The translations under genes and the position numbers were made by a program. The notes under the pieces were generated by a model. It was not told the DNA's origin. It did not search any database and saw only the letters and a program-made list of their open reading frames with translations. Below are positions 1-12,984 of a DNA stretch of 64,000 nt, one piece after another. The stretch's first letter is position 1, and each line of letters opens with the position of its first letter. The stretch is taken from NCBI GenBank assembly GCA_944474755.1, contig OX104123.1, positions 68,875,898 through 68,939,897 of the forward strand. The letters are read 5' to 3'. Source of the stretch: Limnoperna fortunei (taxonomy: Eukaryota > Mollusca > Bivalvia > Mytilida > Modiolidae).

Positions 1-1339
1 CTTTTACTTGGGCCGGCAATAATATCCTATATGGCAGGTCCATTGCAGTGGCAGATGAGTGCTTTTGTATAATCGGTCTAAGTAACTGACTGACTTGGGG
101 AGTTTTTTACGTCCTACACCGACAAATTAATGCCCTTGGTCGGACGGCAAGGTCTAAGTAATTTATTTATGACATTTATATATGAACTCACCGCACAACC
201 CCTTCCCCCGTTGCCGAAAACTTGACGGCCATGTGCAATATTACCCGGAATTTACGAAATGAAAATTAAGATTTGTTCCAAAGTTTGCTTTTCATTGATT
301 ACAACATGATCAATGAGAAAAAAATCGCACATCTCAGTTGTCATCACGTGTCTATATATTCAGTGAAATTTTCGCGTGAGTGTCACTAGAATGTAGATTA
401 CACGCGAATTTCACGAGTAAACTACAAAATTCACATTTTATATTTAATTTCCAATAGATATTAAGTAAATCGTCCGTACTACCGTACTATATACACCAAC
501 GACAACAAAATTCTAATATTTTTCTTGATATTTTATTTGTTGTAAATATGGATTTTAAAATACACGTAATACGTAATGTTCACGTACATGATTTGTTCAA
601 ATTGTATACTCACAATTGGGGAAAGTTGAAAAAAAAACATTGAAATAGAAATTTACTTATAGCTCGACTCGGATAAAATTCATAAATAATTATTTCTATT
701 AACTTAATGATTGTAGAAGTTTTTAAATAGAAAATTCTATGGATTTCACATTTCCATAGAGGTAAATATTTCGACCGTTATCAGTATATTTATAGGGTAC
801 CAGTAGACGGACATTGACGTCTCGGCATTCATGGTAAAATAAAGGCATTATCCGAACGGTCACCATATCAAATATGTCTTCGTGAACACAATAAAGTCTG
901 ATTGATTCGACCTCAAAACTCGACATTTAAATTGTCAAATGAATTTTATTGAAATAAACTTATCTGTCAAATTCAAAACTTGTTTATATTAATGGTTGTA
1001 ATTATATTCATCATTTCGAATAAAAGAGAATTTCAAATTTAAGAAAATTAACACGTGACTCCATTGAAATGCAAGATAAAATAACCTTAGAAGTTATCAA
1101 TCAAGCGTGAACAATTAAACATTAATTTTACTTTGGATAGATAATACACAAAGTTTAATTGATTGGTAAACAAATAAATCCTTAATTAATCGGTCAAGGT
1201 CGGTTAACAAAAACTATTTAAGTGTCAGATAGATAATGTACGAAAAGAAACTACAATATCAAAGGTACACTGTACTCAGCACATTAGATACGTTTTCCCG
1301 CCATCCGGTCTGTAGCCCAACTGACAAGGTATACAATTA
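1..1339. other. A+T-rich intergenic DNA, no feature seen
   Basis: No open frame with coding character, no tandem array and no recognisable transposon end was found by reading both strands. The short minus-strand frame at 723-926 has no family resemblance and lies in A+T-rich sequence. Confidence 0.5.
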
Positions 1340-1466
1340 GACCAATGGACACAGTTACATTCCATCCGTCCAGAGTTTCCGTGGGAGCCTGTCCGCAGTC
1401 AGACCAATATGAACACATTTACATTCCATCTGCCCAGATTTTACATGGCAGCCTGTCCGCAGTCAG
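1340..1466. repeat. Tandem duplication, about 62-bp unit, 2 copies
   Basis: Two diverged copies of a unit containing 'acattccatc', 'gcctgtccgcagtcagacc' and a Pu-rich middle lie head to tail. The second copy is about 64 bp. The block 1467-2076 downstream is A+T-rich with nothing recognisable. Confidence 0.7.
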
Positions 1467-2076
1467 ACCCATATTTTAGGTCTAGTGGACGCTGACAAGT
1501 GACATGTTTTTTGTCTTCATACAAACGCCTAGTGACATCTATGAAGTAGACGAAGTTTGTATAAAAAATGTTTGGCTGCTATTTCAAATTTACTTGAAAA
1601 AGAAGACTTAATATCAACAAATCACACAGTTTTACTTGAATGATTTATTTTGCCGATTATAAAAAAATATAATTAACTCGACTTGATATGAACTACATTA
1701 CACATTTCAAGTAAAAATTGCACATCGAAATTAATTAGAATTCTTAAACATTCAATGTCATAAAATAAATAATTTACAGATGAAATGTTGATTAGATTGT
1801 TGACAATGCTTTCCTTGGTGTTCGGAATTTTGTTATTACATTCATTTCTCGTGGTAACCACCCATCATCATGTTTTTATATAATAGTCCACGAATTGTAA
1901 TACATGACGTCATATGTAGAATGAATGGGTAGTCCATGAATATTATTGTCCGTTGCAGATATAACAGTCTCTAAGTCAACAAAGGCCATGATTAAATTGC
2001 AATAAATGTACATAATCTCGATGGCTTAAAATATATTAAATTCATTAAATTGTAGACTTTAAAGCACTAATTCATG

Positions 2077-3052
2077 TAATGCCTGACAGAAGCTGGTCAC
2101 TAATATAATGCCTGACAGAAGCTGGTCACTTATATAATGCCTGACAGAAGCTGGTCACTAATATAATGCCTGACAGAAGCTGGTCTCTAATATAATGCCT
2201 GACAAGAGCTGGTCACTAATATAATGCCTGACAGAAGCTGGTCACTAATATAATGCCTGACAAGAGCTGGCCACTAATATAATGCATGACAAGAGCTGGT
2301 CACTAATATAATGCCTGACAGAAGCTGGTCACTAATATAATGCATGACAAGAGCTGGTCACTAATATAATGCCCGACAAGAGCTGGTCACTAATATAATG
2401 CCTGACAAGAGCTGGTCACTAATATAATGCCTGACAAGAGGTGGTAACTAATATAATGCCCGACAAGAGCTGGCCACTAATATAATGCCTGACAAGAGCT
2501 GGCCATTAATATAATGCCTGACAGAAACTGGTCACTAATATAATGCCTGACAAGAGGTGGTCACTAATATAATGCCCGACAAGAGCTGGCCACTTATATA
2601 ATGCCTGACAAGAGCTGGTCACTAATATAATGCCTGACAAAAGCTGGCCACTAATATAACGCCCGACAAGAGCTGGCCACAAATATAATGCCTGACAGGA
2701 GCTGGCCACTAATATAATGCCTGACAAGAGCTGGTCACTAATATAATGCCTGACAGGAGCTGGTCACTAATATAATGCCTGACAAGATCTGGTCACTAAT
2801 ATAATGCCTGACAAGAGCTGGTCACTTATATAATGCCCGACAAGAGCTGGCCACTAATATAATGCCTGACAAGAGCTGGTCACTAATATAATGTCTGACA
2901 AGTGCTGGTCACTAATATAATGCCTGACAAGATCTGGTCACTAATATAATGCCCGACAAGAGCTGGTAACTTATATAATGCCCGACAAGAGCTGGTCACT
3001 AATATAATGCCTGACAAGAGCTGGTCACTAATATAATGCCTGACAAGTGCTG
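2077..3052. repeat. Minisatellite, 29-bp unit, about 34 copies
   Basis: The unit contains 'taatgcctgacaagagctgg' followed by 'tcactaata'. Variants alternate 'cagaagctgg' with 'caagagctgg', and 'tgcctgac' with 'tgcccgac'. Because 29 is not a multiple of three, the frames rotate and only short open frames arise. The minus-strand frames at 2506-2727 and 2883-3185 are products of this array. Confidence 0.95.
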
Positions 3053-3250
3053 ATTTGAGTATAAGCCGAATTTTACTGCCGTTATAATCTGATGTTAGTT
3101 TTGTGATTCGTCGGATTAACAAAAAATGGGAGGTACGATTATTCGTTCTAGTTTGAGTATTATGTAAACATTGAATCGCAAGCAATGTCCTGCTCAGTTT
3201 TGAAATATAATATTGTCTATATAAACGTGTGAAGTGTTTGAATATTTGAC

Positions 3251-3933
3251 CGAGTTTTACTTACTATTTGCCTCCGTCTATTGTTCCGAGTTTTACTTAC
3301 TATTTGCCTCCGTCTATTGTTCCGAGTTTTACTTACTATTTGCCTCCGTCTATTGTTCCGAGTTTTACTTACTATTTGCCTCCGTCTATTGTTCCGAGTT
3401 TTACTTACTATTTGCCTCCGTCTATTGTTCCGAGTTTTACTTACTATTTGCCTCCGTCTTTTGTTCCGAGTTTTACTTACTATTTGCCTCCGTCTATTGT
3501 TCCGAGTTTTACTTACTATTTGCCTCCGTCTATTGTTCCGAGTTTTACTTACTATTTGCCTCCGTCTATTGTTCCGAGTTTTACTTACTATTTGCCTCCG
3601 TCTATTGTTCCGAGTTTTACTTACTATTCGCCTCCGTCTATTGTTCCGAGTTTTACTTACTATTCGCCTCCGTCTATTGTTCCGAGTTTTACTTACTATT
3701 TGCCTCCGTCTATTGTTCCGAGTTTTACTTACTATTTGCCTCCGTCTATTGTTCCGAGTTTTACTTACTATTCGCCTCCGTCTATTGTTCCGAGTTTTAC
3801 TTACTATTTGCCTCCGTCTATTGTTCCGAGTTTTACTTACTATTTGCCTCCGTCTATTGTTCCGAGTTTTACTTACTATTTGCCTCCGTCTATTGTTCCG
3901 AGTTTTACTTACTATTTGCCTCCGTCTATTGTT
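3251..3933. repeat. Minisatellite, 36-bp unit, 19 near-identical copies
   Basis: The unit runs from 'cgagttttacttactattt' to 'gcctccgtctattgttc'. Copies differ only by rare single changes, such as ttcgcc for ttgcc. Unit length is 12 codons and the unit has no stop in any forward frame, so all three plus frames stay open. The longest is 275 codons (3234-4061), with a 12-residue repeat FYLLFASVYCSE. I treat this as repeat-generated, not as a gene: no flanking unique coding sequence and no splice context were seen. The 3053-3250 and 3934-4280 flanks show nothing else. Confidence 0.9.
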
Positions 3934-4284
3934 TTCCTTTCTTTTTTCTGTTAATTGTTTGTAGTTTTTTCTTGATTATTTGTCTCGTGTTTGTTTACGT
4001 TTTTTGTAATCTTTTGATGTCTGTGTATTTTACAGGTGTGTGGTTTACCTGTATTGTTTGAGCATCAATAGGGGAGGGGGTGTGGGTAGGGGTTAGAATC
4101 CATTAACCGGTTCAGGTAACGTGTTTTGTGGAATTATTATCGTGCAATTTATAAATTACAAATTTGACCTGTGCAGCTATTGGATTTCGTGCGTTGTTTG
4201 TAAGTTGCCATGCTTTCTCTGTAAATATATGCACTGCGTGGTTTGTAAGTTTCCTTGCTTTCCTATGAATATATGTATTTGTTA

Positions 4285-4655
4285 CAACCCTGGACCATAC
4301 TGCCCAGCGCGTCCCCAGGTGGCGGATTGGGGATGCACCCTCGTTGGGGTTCTCAGGTCAACACACGGAAAGCCTGGCCGCGGACCACAGTTGGTAACTT
4401 GTTTGGAGAGTGCCAAGCTCCTTGCACGATGAAGACCCTTTTATAAATGTCGATAATAGTAGGCTCATTGTAGACGCTACAAAGGCTCTTCCTATACACC
4501 CCATACCTTTTCAGTGGCAGTCAAAAGTATTACCCTTTAGTCCATCTTGTTTAAATTGATTTATGTGCACTTGTTCTTGTCCCGAATATATCTAAAATAC
4601 TGCTCGTTGGACGTGAATCAAACAATCCAATCAATCAACATATCATTGTGTTTGT
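4285..4655 (+). mobile_element. Dispersed repeat, family B (SINE-like, no tRNA head seen), copy 1
   Basis: Blocks shared with 15110-15495 and, inverted, with 58683-58870, in order: 'gcccag.g.gtccc', 'ggcgga..ggggatgc', a 'gttgggg' stretch, 'tcaggtca', 'gcggaccac.gt.ggtaac', 'tccttgcacgat.aagacc' and a 3' part ending 'ctgctcgttggacgt' followed by a short caatcaatca tail. Such a tail fits LINE-mobilised SINEs, but I found no clear A or B box. The open frames at 4121-4446 lie in this element and are not genes. Confidence 0.7.
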
Positions 4656-4691
4656 TGAACAATAAAAGTACACTAAATATTGTTATGCGTT

Positions 4692-4822
4692 ATTCGTTTA
4701 TCACACGTGTCTAGTACCCGTGCTCTGGTACACTATTCGTCTATCACACGTGTCTAGTTCCCGTGCTCTGGTACACTATTCGTCTATCACACGTGTCTAG
4801 TACCCGTGCTCTGGTACACTAT
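4692..4822. repeat. Tandem repeat, 43-bp unit, 3 copies
   Basis: The unit contains 'ttcgtctatcacacgtgtct' and 'acccgtgctctggtacacta'. The three copies are almost identical. Confidence 0.9.
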
Positions 4823-4974
4823 TCATTTAATAAGTAAACGGTGATGAATTTATAAAGTCATATGTCACCGTTCTTTTTTATTATTTGGTGCTCTCTAGGA
4901 GTTTTTCTATTGTTTTCTGTAAACAAATGTTAGCATTCCAGAATAAAAGTATTGATTTGTATTAGCTAGGAAGG

Positions 4975-5345
4975 TGGGCAAGATCTTTTCTGTTAATGTG
5001 TTTTGGCTATTTTTACATGTCTTTTAACTGTTTTTTTTTTTTGCTGTAATCTGTTTCCTTAAAAATTGACAGTGTTGTTAACTGTTATAATGAAAATAAA
5101 ACCCCTGTTTGCTGTTAATAGTCAGAACACTGTTAATTGTTTTGTAGATTTTTTTCTGTTATCTGTTAATTTATTTTATTCACCACTTTTTAAACGTAAT
5201 TGAGTCTTCCTATGAAGGGAGGAATCGATGAGATTCTGATGTTATCTGTTTTTTCGATTTTTTGAACTCACTGTTTTCTGTTTTCTCACGTAAATAGCTG
5301 TAATCTGTTATCATTATTTTAAATTTACTGTTTTGGGGAAAATAA
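4975..5345. repeat. Low-complexity ctgtta/ctgttt-rich tract
   Basis: Words such as ctgttaatctgtt, ctgttttctgtt and ctgttaactgtt recur irregularly. It may be an old degenerate tandem or dispersed repeat; no unit length could be fixed. Confidence 0.4.
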
Positions 5346-7512
5346 CATAATAAATTAACAGCGTATATCTGTAAAGTTCACATCACAGACCATTTAAATA
5401 ATATAATTTAATTTTACATTAAATTTAAATATCTCTATTTAATGTGTCAGCTATTTAACCGATTCCCACGATTGCCTCATGTAAAACAGCTAATGTGTAA
5501 AAACCACATTTTTTATATTAAAAAGTAAATAGATAAAAGGCGTTTCAAAATCTTTCTGTACAATTTAAACATGTTTGAACATTATGAATAGAACCTGACA
5601 AAAATCAATAATCTTCAAAAATTAATATATTCAGTTTTTAGATGATTTAGGAATTTTAGGGTAAACATTTTAAAATCCTGTACTAACATGTTTGTCAAGT
5701 TGACAATATATTAAATATTTCTAAAATTAATAAGCATAATCACTGTAAATAACTGACCCAATCAGTACTCTCTGAATGCTTCGATCCGGGTATTTATCAA
5801 ATTAAAAACCCCGGATCAAGAAATGTCCGTTCGGAATGTGACAAGTTTTTATTACCGATGTGTCACATAGTTTGTAAGGCAAATATTGACAAATTTAATG
5901 AAAACTGAATTGGCACTTTAAATTTGTCAAATAGGTATTAAAATCTGGACACTCAGAATTAAAACTGGACACTCAGAATTAAAAACTGGACACGCAGAAA
6001 GCAATATAAAGAAGGGAAAGATAATTGATGTTTGGCCCTTTTTAATCAGGCACTTGACGATAGCTTATTTATGAAAATTGAGCTTACTACATTGGGTCTT
6101 TAAAATTACAAGCGAATAAAAAATCTGAAATCGATAAAAATTAAATCGAAAAGATAATAACTATCAACAAGTGAAATAAACAAAAATACAGACTTGAATT
6201 ACTTTGAAGGAAAACGTAGTCAAAAAACGCATCCCCCAAATCAGGGACGTTACAGAGAGCGAATCTGGACTCAGAAGCGCTGACTTTGGAGGATGTTAAC
6301 TAGAGCACTTGTCATATTAAAATACCACTGACTGGTTTATCATGGCAACCCATAGATGGTGTGTGTGTGTGTGAAAATAATTCAAAATAATCTGGTGCAA
6401 CAACACTTTTTGGGTTTGATAATACGTGTTGGTATATTACGTCATTTTTAAGTATTTATAGAAATAAAGCTAGGCAAACTTTGTATAGAATAAACAGATA
6501 CCCTGCAACAATAGATAATATTGGTCTACGTCATGGTCTGCTGGCTGTATTGTGACGTCACGGTCTGTTGGCTGTATTGTGGAGAGGTATTATTTAAGAT
6601 CAACCGTTTATAATGACTTCATTACATAGGATGAAATTAAACACGAAAATCTATTACATGGTCAATGAAGCGAAGAGATACGAAAATGAGCGTCGAGCGT
6701 ACGTCTGGTTATTAAGTTCAGTTGAATGTAGGTTTCCATAAGAAATCAAATGAAAACAGGACATTTGCATAGAACAATTTATTATGTTGTGTTTTGGAAT
6801 CTGTTTCGTTGTAAACATTCTGACTGAGTTGCTTGACGTGTAAATTCAGTTTTTATGATGGTATAATAAAATTATAAGGATACGAATAGGAACAAGAAAA
6901 CTGTATTTGAATTTGGCTTGACAACTAACATAAGGTCTACGTCTACAGAACTCTTGACCGAAAATTGAACTATAGGAATTAATAACAAAAGTCTGTTGAA
7001 TTAATTAAAAATCTAATAGCGATAAATGAAATAAGAGAAAATATTACCATACAAAGGTATAAGTAGTTAATTAGTAAATCAACGCTTTACTTATCAAAGT
7101 ACCTTGAATTAAATGTCAATACAATGGCAGTGCATGTGCCAACGATGGAAATATAAAACTGGAATGTTAATTAAATTTAATTAACTAATAATAACACTGA
7201 ACATTCGATTACCGTAGAGACGTTCCGGAAACCTGTCAGTGCCAAGCGATCGAGGTATTTTTCACTCAGATCGAAAATTAACGAGGTGACCGAGGATATG
7301 GTCATCAAAATGTCCACTACGACTGTCAATCTCTGTTTACAAAGAATATTTTATTAACCGTACCAGGTAATTTACATTTGACAGGTAAACATAATTACAT
7401 GAACGCTGTTGACTTTTGTGGAATTTTCACACATAATAAAATTGTAATAAAATTATGAAGTTTCTACGAGTATATAAAAAGAAGAGACTAGAAAAGGTAC
7501 GCATGTACAAAC
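5346..7512. other. Intergenic DNA with small repeats only
   Basis: The region holds a short dyad GATCCGG...CCGGATC at 5783-5817, a three-copy 'ctggacactcagaattaaa' repeat at 5942-6000, a (gt)n run near 6360 and a 27-bp duplication of 'gtc.ggctgtattgtg' at 6525-6580. No coding signal was seen. Confidence 0.5.
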
Positions 7513-7859
7513 GTCGTCAGCAATGATTGCTTAAGACATGGGAAGATGCAGTTAAAACAAAAGTCGTCAGCAATGATTGCTTAAGACATGGGAAGATGCA
7601 GTTAAAACAAAAGTCGTCAGCAATGATTGCTTAAGACATGGGAAGATGCAGTTAAAACAAAAGTCGTCAGCAATGATTGCTTAAGACATGGGAAGATGCA
7701 GTTAAAACAAAAGTCGTCAGCAATGATTGCTTAAGACATGGGAAGATGCAGTTAAAACAAAAGTCGTCAGCAATGATTGCTTAAGACATGGGAAGATGCA
7801 GTTAAAACAAAAGTCGTCAGCAATGATTGCTTAAGACATGGGAAGATGCAGTTAAAACA
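7513..7859. repeat. Minisatellite, 50-bp unit, 7 perfect copies
   Basis: Seven copies start every 50 bases from 7513 ('gtcgtcagcaatgattgctt') and run to 'gcagttaaaac'. I see no difference among full copies, which implies very recent expansion. Each unit contains the perfect odd palindrome agcaatgattgct. The minus-strand frame at 7886-8149 beyond the array has no recognised family. Confidence 0.95.
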
Positions 7860-8164
7860 TTTATTGTATACACTGTCATATCTGCTTAGAAACGCAACCT
7901 CTGGATCACGTGGTTAACTGCATGCCCGGGTATCATTGATGGGTGGGTATCACATTGGCCCCTAGTATTTTGTTTCATTAAGAAACCTCTGCACATCTTT
8001 CTTGAGTTAGATTGAATTTTCTGACCTCCCTTTGAATGTTCAACTTCTAGTAGATGTAACCCCATGGCTGCTAGGATACCATACAGTCTTGATAATGACG
8101 CAAGTATTCCCTTGTACTGGTACTTAGTATATAAATAATTCCCATTCATGACGCAACATGACTA

Positions 8165-8369
8165 CTGGTCACGGATGTAGGTCTCGCCGGCAATAATTCT
8201 CGCCACCCGATCTTTTCACTGTTTTTGTGACAAATTGGCATTTTAAAAGTGCTAAACGTAACTTGTGGATGGAAGATATTGAAATCTATAAAATGAAGCC
8301 TTTGCCGTCTATGTTAATGGAGAAATAACGGCATAGTCACCAAAATGGCGAGAACTACTCTCTGACCAG
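8165..8369. mobile_element. Short inverted-repeat element (MITE), possibly mariner-like
   Basis: The left end 8165-8188 begins CTGGTCA and runs into a 'tctcgcc' block. The reverse complement of the right end up to 8369 begins CTGGTCA and also reaches 'tctcgcc', giving about 23 bp of terminal inverted repeat with a few mismatches. Both ends are flanked by TA (8163-8164 and 8370-8371), the target duplication of Tc1/mariner-type elements. At 205 bp it cannot encode a transposase. Superfamily is inferred only from the TA. Confidence 0.6.
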
Positions 8370-8416
8370 TATTATACCACGGATATTTTACAGACATTCA
8401 TAACGTGAACATAGCG

Positions 8417-10078
8417 TTAACTGTTTGTACGACACGTTTTTACGGGAATTATTAATGTTCAGGGTACTTACTGTTTATACGACACGTTTTTACGGGACTT
8501 ATTAATATTCAGGGTACTAACTATTTATACGACACGTTTTTTACGGGACTTATTAATATTGAGGGTACTTACTGTTTATACGACACGTTTTTACGGGACT
8601 TATTAATATTGAGGGTACTAACTGTTTATACGACACGTTTTTACGGGACTTATTAATATTGAGGGTACTAACTGTTTATACGACACGTTTTTACGGGACT
8701 TATTAATATTCAGGGTACTTACTGTTTATACGACACGTTTTACGGGACTTATTAATATTTAGGGTACTAACTGTTTATACGACACGTTTTTACGGGACTT
8801 ATTAATATTGAGGGTACTTACTGTTTATACGACGCGTTTTTACGGGACTTATTTATATTGAGGGTACTAACTATTTATACGACACGTTTTTTACGGGACT
8901 TATTAATATTGAGGGTACTTACTGTTTATACGACACGTTTTTACGGGACTTATTAATATTCAGAGTACTTACTGTTTATACGACACGTTTTTTTACGGGA
9001 CTTATTAATATTCAGGGTATTAACTGTTTATACGACACGTTTTTTACGGGACTTATTAATATTCAGGGTACTTACTGTTTGTACGACACGTTTTTTACGG
9101 GACTTATTAATATTGAGGGTATTAACTGTTTATACGACACGTTTTTTACGGAACTTATTAATATTCAGGGTACTAACTGTTTATACGACACGTTTTTTAC
9201 GGGATTTATTAATATTCAGGGTATTAACTGTTTATACGACACGTTTTTACGGGACTTATTAATTTTGAGGGTACTTACTGTTTATACGACGCGTTTTTAC
9301 GGGACTTATTAATATTCAGGGTACTTACTGTTTATACGACGCGTTTTTACGGGACTTATTAATATTGAGGGTACTAACTGTTTATACGACACGTTTTTAC
9401 GGGACTTATTAATATTCAGGGTACTTACTGTTTATACGACGCGTTTTTACGGGACTTATTAATATTGAGGGTACTAACTGTTTATACGACACGTTTTTTA
9501 CGGGACTTATTAATATTCAGGGTACTTACTGTTTATACGACACGTTTTTACGGGACTTATTAATATTGAGGGTACTAACTGTTTATACGACACGTTTTTT
9601 ACGGGACTTATTAATATTCAGGGTACTAACTGTTTATACGACACGTTTTTACGGGACTTATTAATATTCAGGGTACTAACTGTTTATACGACACGTTTTT
9701 TACGGGACTTATTAATATTCAGGGTACTAACTGTTTATACGACACGTTTTTTACGGGACTTATTAATATTCAGGGTACTTACTGTTTATACGACACGTTT
9801 TTACGGGACTTATTAATTTTCAGGGTACTTACTGTTTATACGACACGTTTTTACGGGAATTATTTATATTCAGGGTACTAACTGTTTATACGACACGTTT
9901 TTACGGGACTTATTAATATTCAGGGTACTTACTGTTTATACGACACGTTTTATGGGAATTTTTTATATTCAGGGTACTAACTGTTTATACGACACGTTTT
10001 TACGGGACTTATTAATATTCAGGGTACTTACTGTTTATACGACACGTTTTTACGGGACTTATTAATATTCAGGGTACA
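8417..10078. repeat. Minisatellite, 50/51-bp unit, about 33 copies
   Basis: The unit contains 'actgtttatacgacacg', a run of 4-7 T, 'acgggacttattaatatt' and 'cagggta'. Length varies through the T-run; 'gaggg' and 'caggg' variants and 'aactg' and 'tactg' variants are interspersed. The plus-strand frame at 9079-9312 is a by-product. Confidence 0.95.
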
Positions 10079-10414
10079 TACTATCTCCTTTAATTTGAAG
10101 TGACTGAAATATAATTCTATTACATCACATTCAGCATTAACCAGCTGTATGGTAAATAAGTTAATTTTTAAATGATTTTTGTTTTGTCATACAACATAAA
10201 AACAGTACCGTCAAATAACTAAACTTCCTGATATTCTAATCGTGGACGGCTTTGATTGATTAACGGGTGGGTTTTACTGATAATACTATAGATTCAGTTA
10301 TTGTGGGAAACTAAATATCAATGTTCATTTTAAAGTTAAAAACATTTCTTTCTATATATTTAATATAAATCTCCAGTTTGTCTTTACGTCTACGAACTTT
10401 GGATATCCAAGGGA

Positions 10415-10483
<69 letters not shown>

Positions 10484-11980
10484 ACCCGAAATGGTCAAGG
10501 CAATAATAACATAATCACAACATTGTCACGTAATACAACTGAAAGTAAATAAACACGTGATATATATTTTTTAATAAGTATAAAAATGCATTGAATGGAA
10601 CTGTAGTGACACTAAGCATTAGCATGGACCTATTTCTCAATGATTGTTGTATAAAGTCACATAAATCAGTAATAAACTCGTTTTGAATGATTTTAACTTC
10701 TTATTTTTTTCCTGCTGTAGATCATGCATAACCACAAACAAATATTGACAAAGGTTTTATTTAAAGTCGGTACAATAACACATAAAATAAGCTCTTAAGA
10801 GCTTTTAAACCGACACACAGTACATAAATAAGCACTAATGACATGCTACATATAAATACATTATATACATGTAACATACATAAGCCTCTACAGTATACAT
10901 GTTTGCTACTTGTATGTTTTTTTTTGCTTTTATTTCACTTTCAAATCATCTAATCAAGTATGTATGGCTGTGTGTGTCTAATATACATGTATTTGTTGTA
11001 TGAATGTCTATGTTGTAATTGATATGCCTGAAAGGGCTCTGTGATTAGGAAATAAAGTATTTATTTATTATTATTAAGCCACATGTTGTACACAAAAGAT
11101 AAACTTATCAAACACAGAGGTTCAGAGTACACCATAGCTAATAGAAAGTCACAAATAAAAACCAGATAGATTATTTACATCTTTTTGTTAATGCTCCTCA
11201 CTCTTGTGGCACTAAGCATTAACCAACATGGACCTATTTCTCAATTATATTGATTGTTGTATAAAGTCAAATAATTCAATCAAAAACTTTACTTTTGGAG
11301 TTTTATTGAGAAGAAACTCCATTTGTAATTACGAAGCAGTAGTAAATCATATGCATAATCCCAAACATAACAAATATCGATACTCATCATTGAGGTATAG
11401 AAAGTAATAGTCATATAAGCAGCTGTATTTATAATATTTGATTGAAAGGATTCCGGAACAAGTAGATGGGCGTTGTATTAAACACCCTGTAGATGAATAT
11501 ATTCTGGTTAATTCAATGTACTAGTGTATTGTATTCGTTTTTGCGTGTGATCAGAAAGGGAAAAACAAAAATATCGCTCTCTTTTCATCTTCCTGGAACT
11601 TAATATTTGTCTTTCTTGACCTCTAAAACATGCGTGTCCTGATTTGTCTGAACGGTCCTCAATATAAGTCATGTTAAATTATCTTAAAATCATTTGAAAT
11701 ATAATTCTGTTTGAAAACATGAGCTTAATCGCGGTAAGTAATTCGTTCTTTACCATCTTTATGATAAATAATCAATCTCGACATGATTTGGTTAATATTT
11801 GATTGTTATAGCTATCATCAAAGCAGTATGGTCAAATGTCTCACTTCGTGGACATTCTAAGTTCGTGGACGGTTTTAAATACGAATAAATTATGTTATAT
11901 GGGCCATTATATATAAATAGCTTGTTATCTTCTGCCACACTCAACATATTATAAGATTATTACATGACATTTGTGATACC
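10079..11980. other. Intergenic DNA with a diverged direct duplication
   Basis: Segments around 10608-10700 and 11204-11290 share 'cactaagcatta', 'catggacctatttctcaa' and 'gattgttgtataaagtca', so they are diverged direct copies about 590 bp apart. A looser match links about 10200-10250 ('cgtggacgg') with 11820-11875. Between them, 10750-11075 ends in 'aataaagtatttatttatta', which could be the 3' end of an old LINE-like copy. No coding sequence was recognised. Confidence 0.4.
10417..10482. repeat. (AAT)n microsatellite, about 22 units
   Basis: An uninterrupted trinucleotide run. Confidence 0.98.
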
Positions 11981-12067
11981 ATATGCATTATTAGCCCAAG
12001 GTTTGATATTGGCCCAAGAGCCGCAGTCTCGAGGGCAATATCAACCGAGGGCTTTTTATCATATGCT
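11981..12067. repeat. Long imperfect hairpin (inverted repeat)
   Basis: The left arm 11993-12020 (agccca..ggtttgatattg..ccc..gag) pairs with the right arm 12028-12053 (ctcgagggcaatatcaacc.agggct) around a 7-base loop. 'catatg' on both outer sides extends the symmetry. Related words (gatatca, gccc) recur near 12400-12450, so this may be one end of a larger inverted-repeat element of about 490 bp. 12068-12984 otherwise shows nothing identifiable. Confidence 0.65.
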
Positions 12068-12984
12068 TCAGCAGGGGAAAATGAAATAGACTTGGATATA
12101 TCAAAATCTTATCGGAGTTCTGGTACCGCTATCATGCTCGGAATGAGTTTTCAGTCATTTAGATTATATTTTCAGATCACTCAGGGTTTGTTTCTTATAG
12201 TGTGTAAGTTTTCATTGACTTAAAATAATCCAAAGTATTGTCCATCTCCGATGCATTCGTATCATGCATGTCGTCTGCTTTATCGTTCGACGTCATATTT
12301 GTAAACAATTCCGGTAATTTCCGGTCATTTACGGAAAGTCATGTGATAACACTTACGGAAAAGTGTGTAATAACTTTCGGAAGCAGTTAATAACATTTTG
12401 ATATCAGCCCGCTTTACCAATTTGGTAAAATATCAAATTTTTGCCCATTTACTCCTTTTATCATACAGTAAAAAATATAAATTATTTACATGATAAGTAT
12501 CACTACAAAATATTTGCTATTTAAGAACTTACGACCAACGAGACGATTTGAATTTCAAAATTATAAATTTTCCTCACCTAAACAGCAATACTCTAGCTTC
12601 CTCTGCATACGGTGTCTATATTTTTCAATTGATCAGAAATGCAAGAGTTTGCAGCGAGTATACTGATTTTTGCAAACGTATATAAACCAAGGTTACAAGA
12701 AAAAAACTAAGTATAACTATAGATACAACTTCCTTGACGAAAAATATTCTATCTCGTTTGAAAATATTGTAACAGTTGCAGATAGTTTTCCCAATGTTTA
12801 ATTCGGTGTACAGTGAATGTGCTAGGATGATTGTTGGATACACCTATTAGTGACTAGTGGTATATGATACCCATCTATTTAAATCAACTAAACAACTCAT
12901 GTTCTATAGTAAAGGTAGCGGGAGGTTTGGCATGCCATAAAACATGGTTTAACCCTCCATTTCTTTTGAAAACGTCTGGATCAT

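Noticed and set aside
7513..7859. CRISPR-like array
   Set aside because: The copies are directly contiguous with no unique spacers, there are no cas genes, and the DNA is clearly eukaryotic. The same holds for the other arrays.
7886..8149. 87-codon minus-strand frame as a transposon or host exon
   Set aside because: It has a mixed, protein-like composition, but no motif I recognise and no supporting neighbours.
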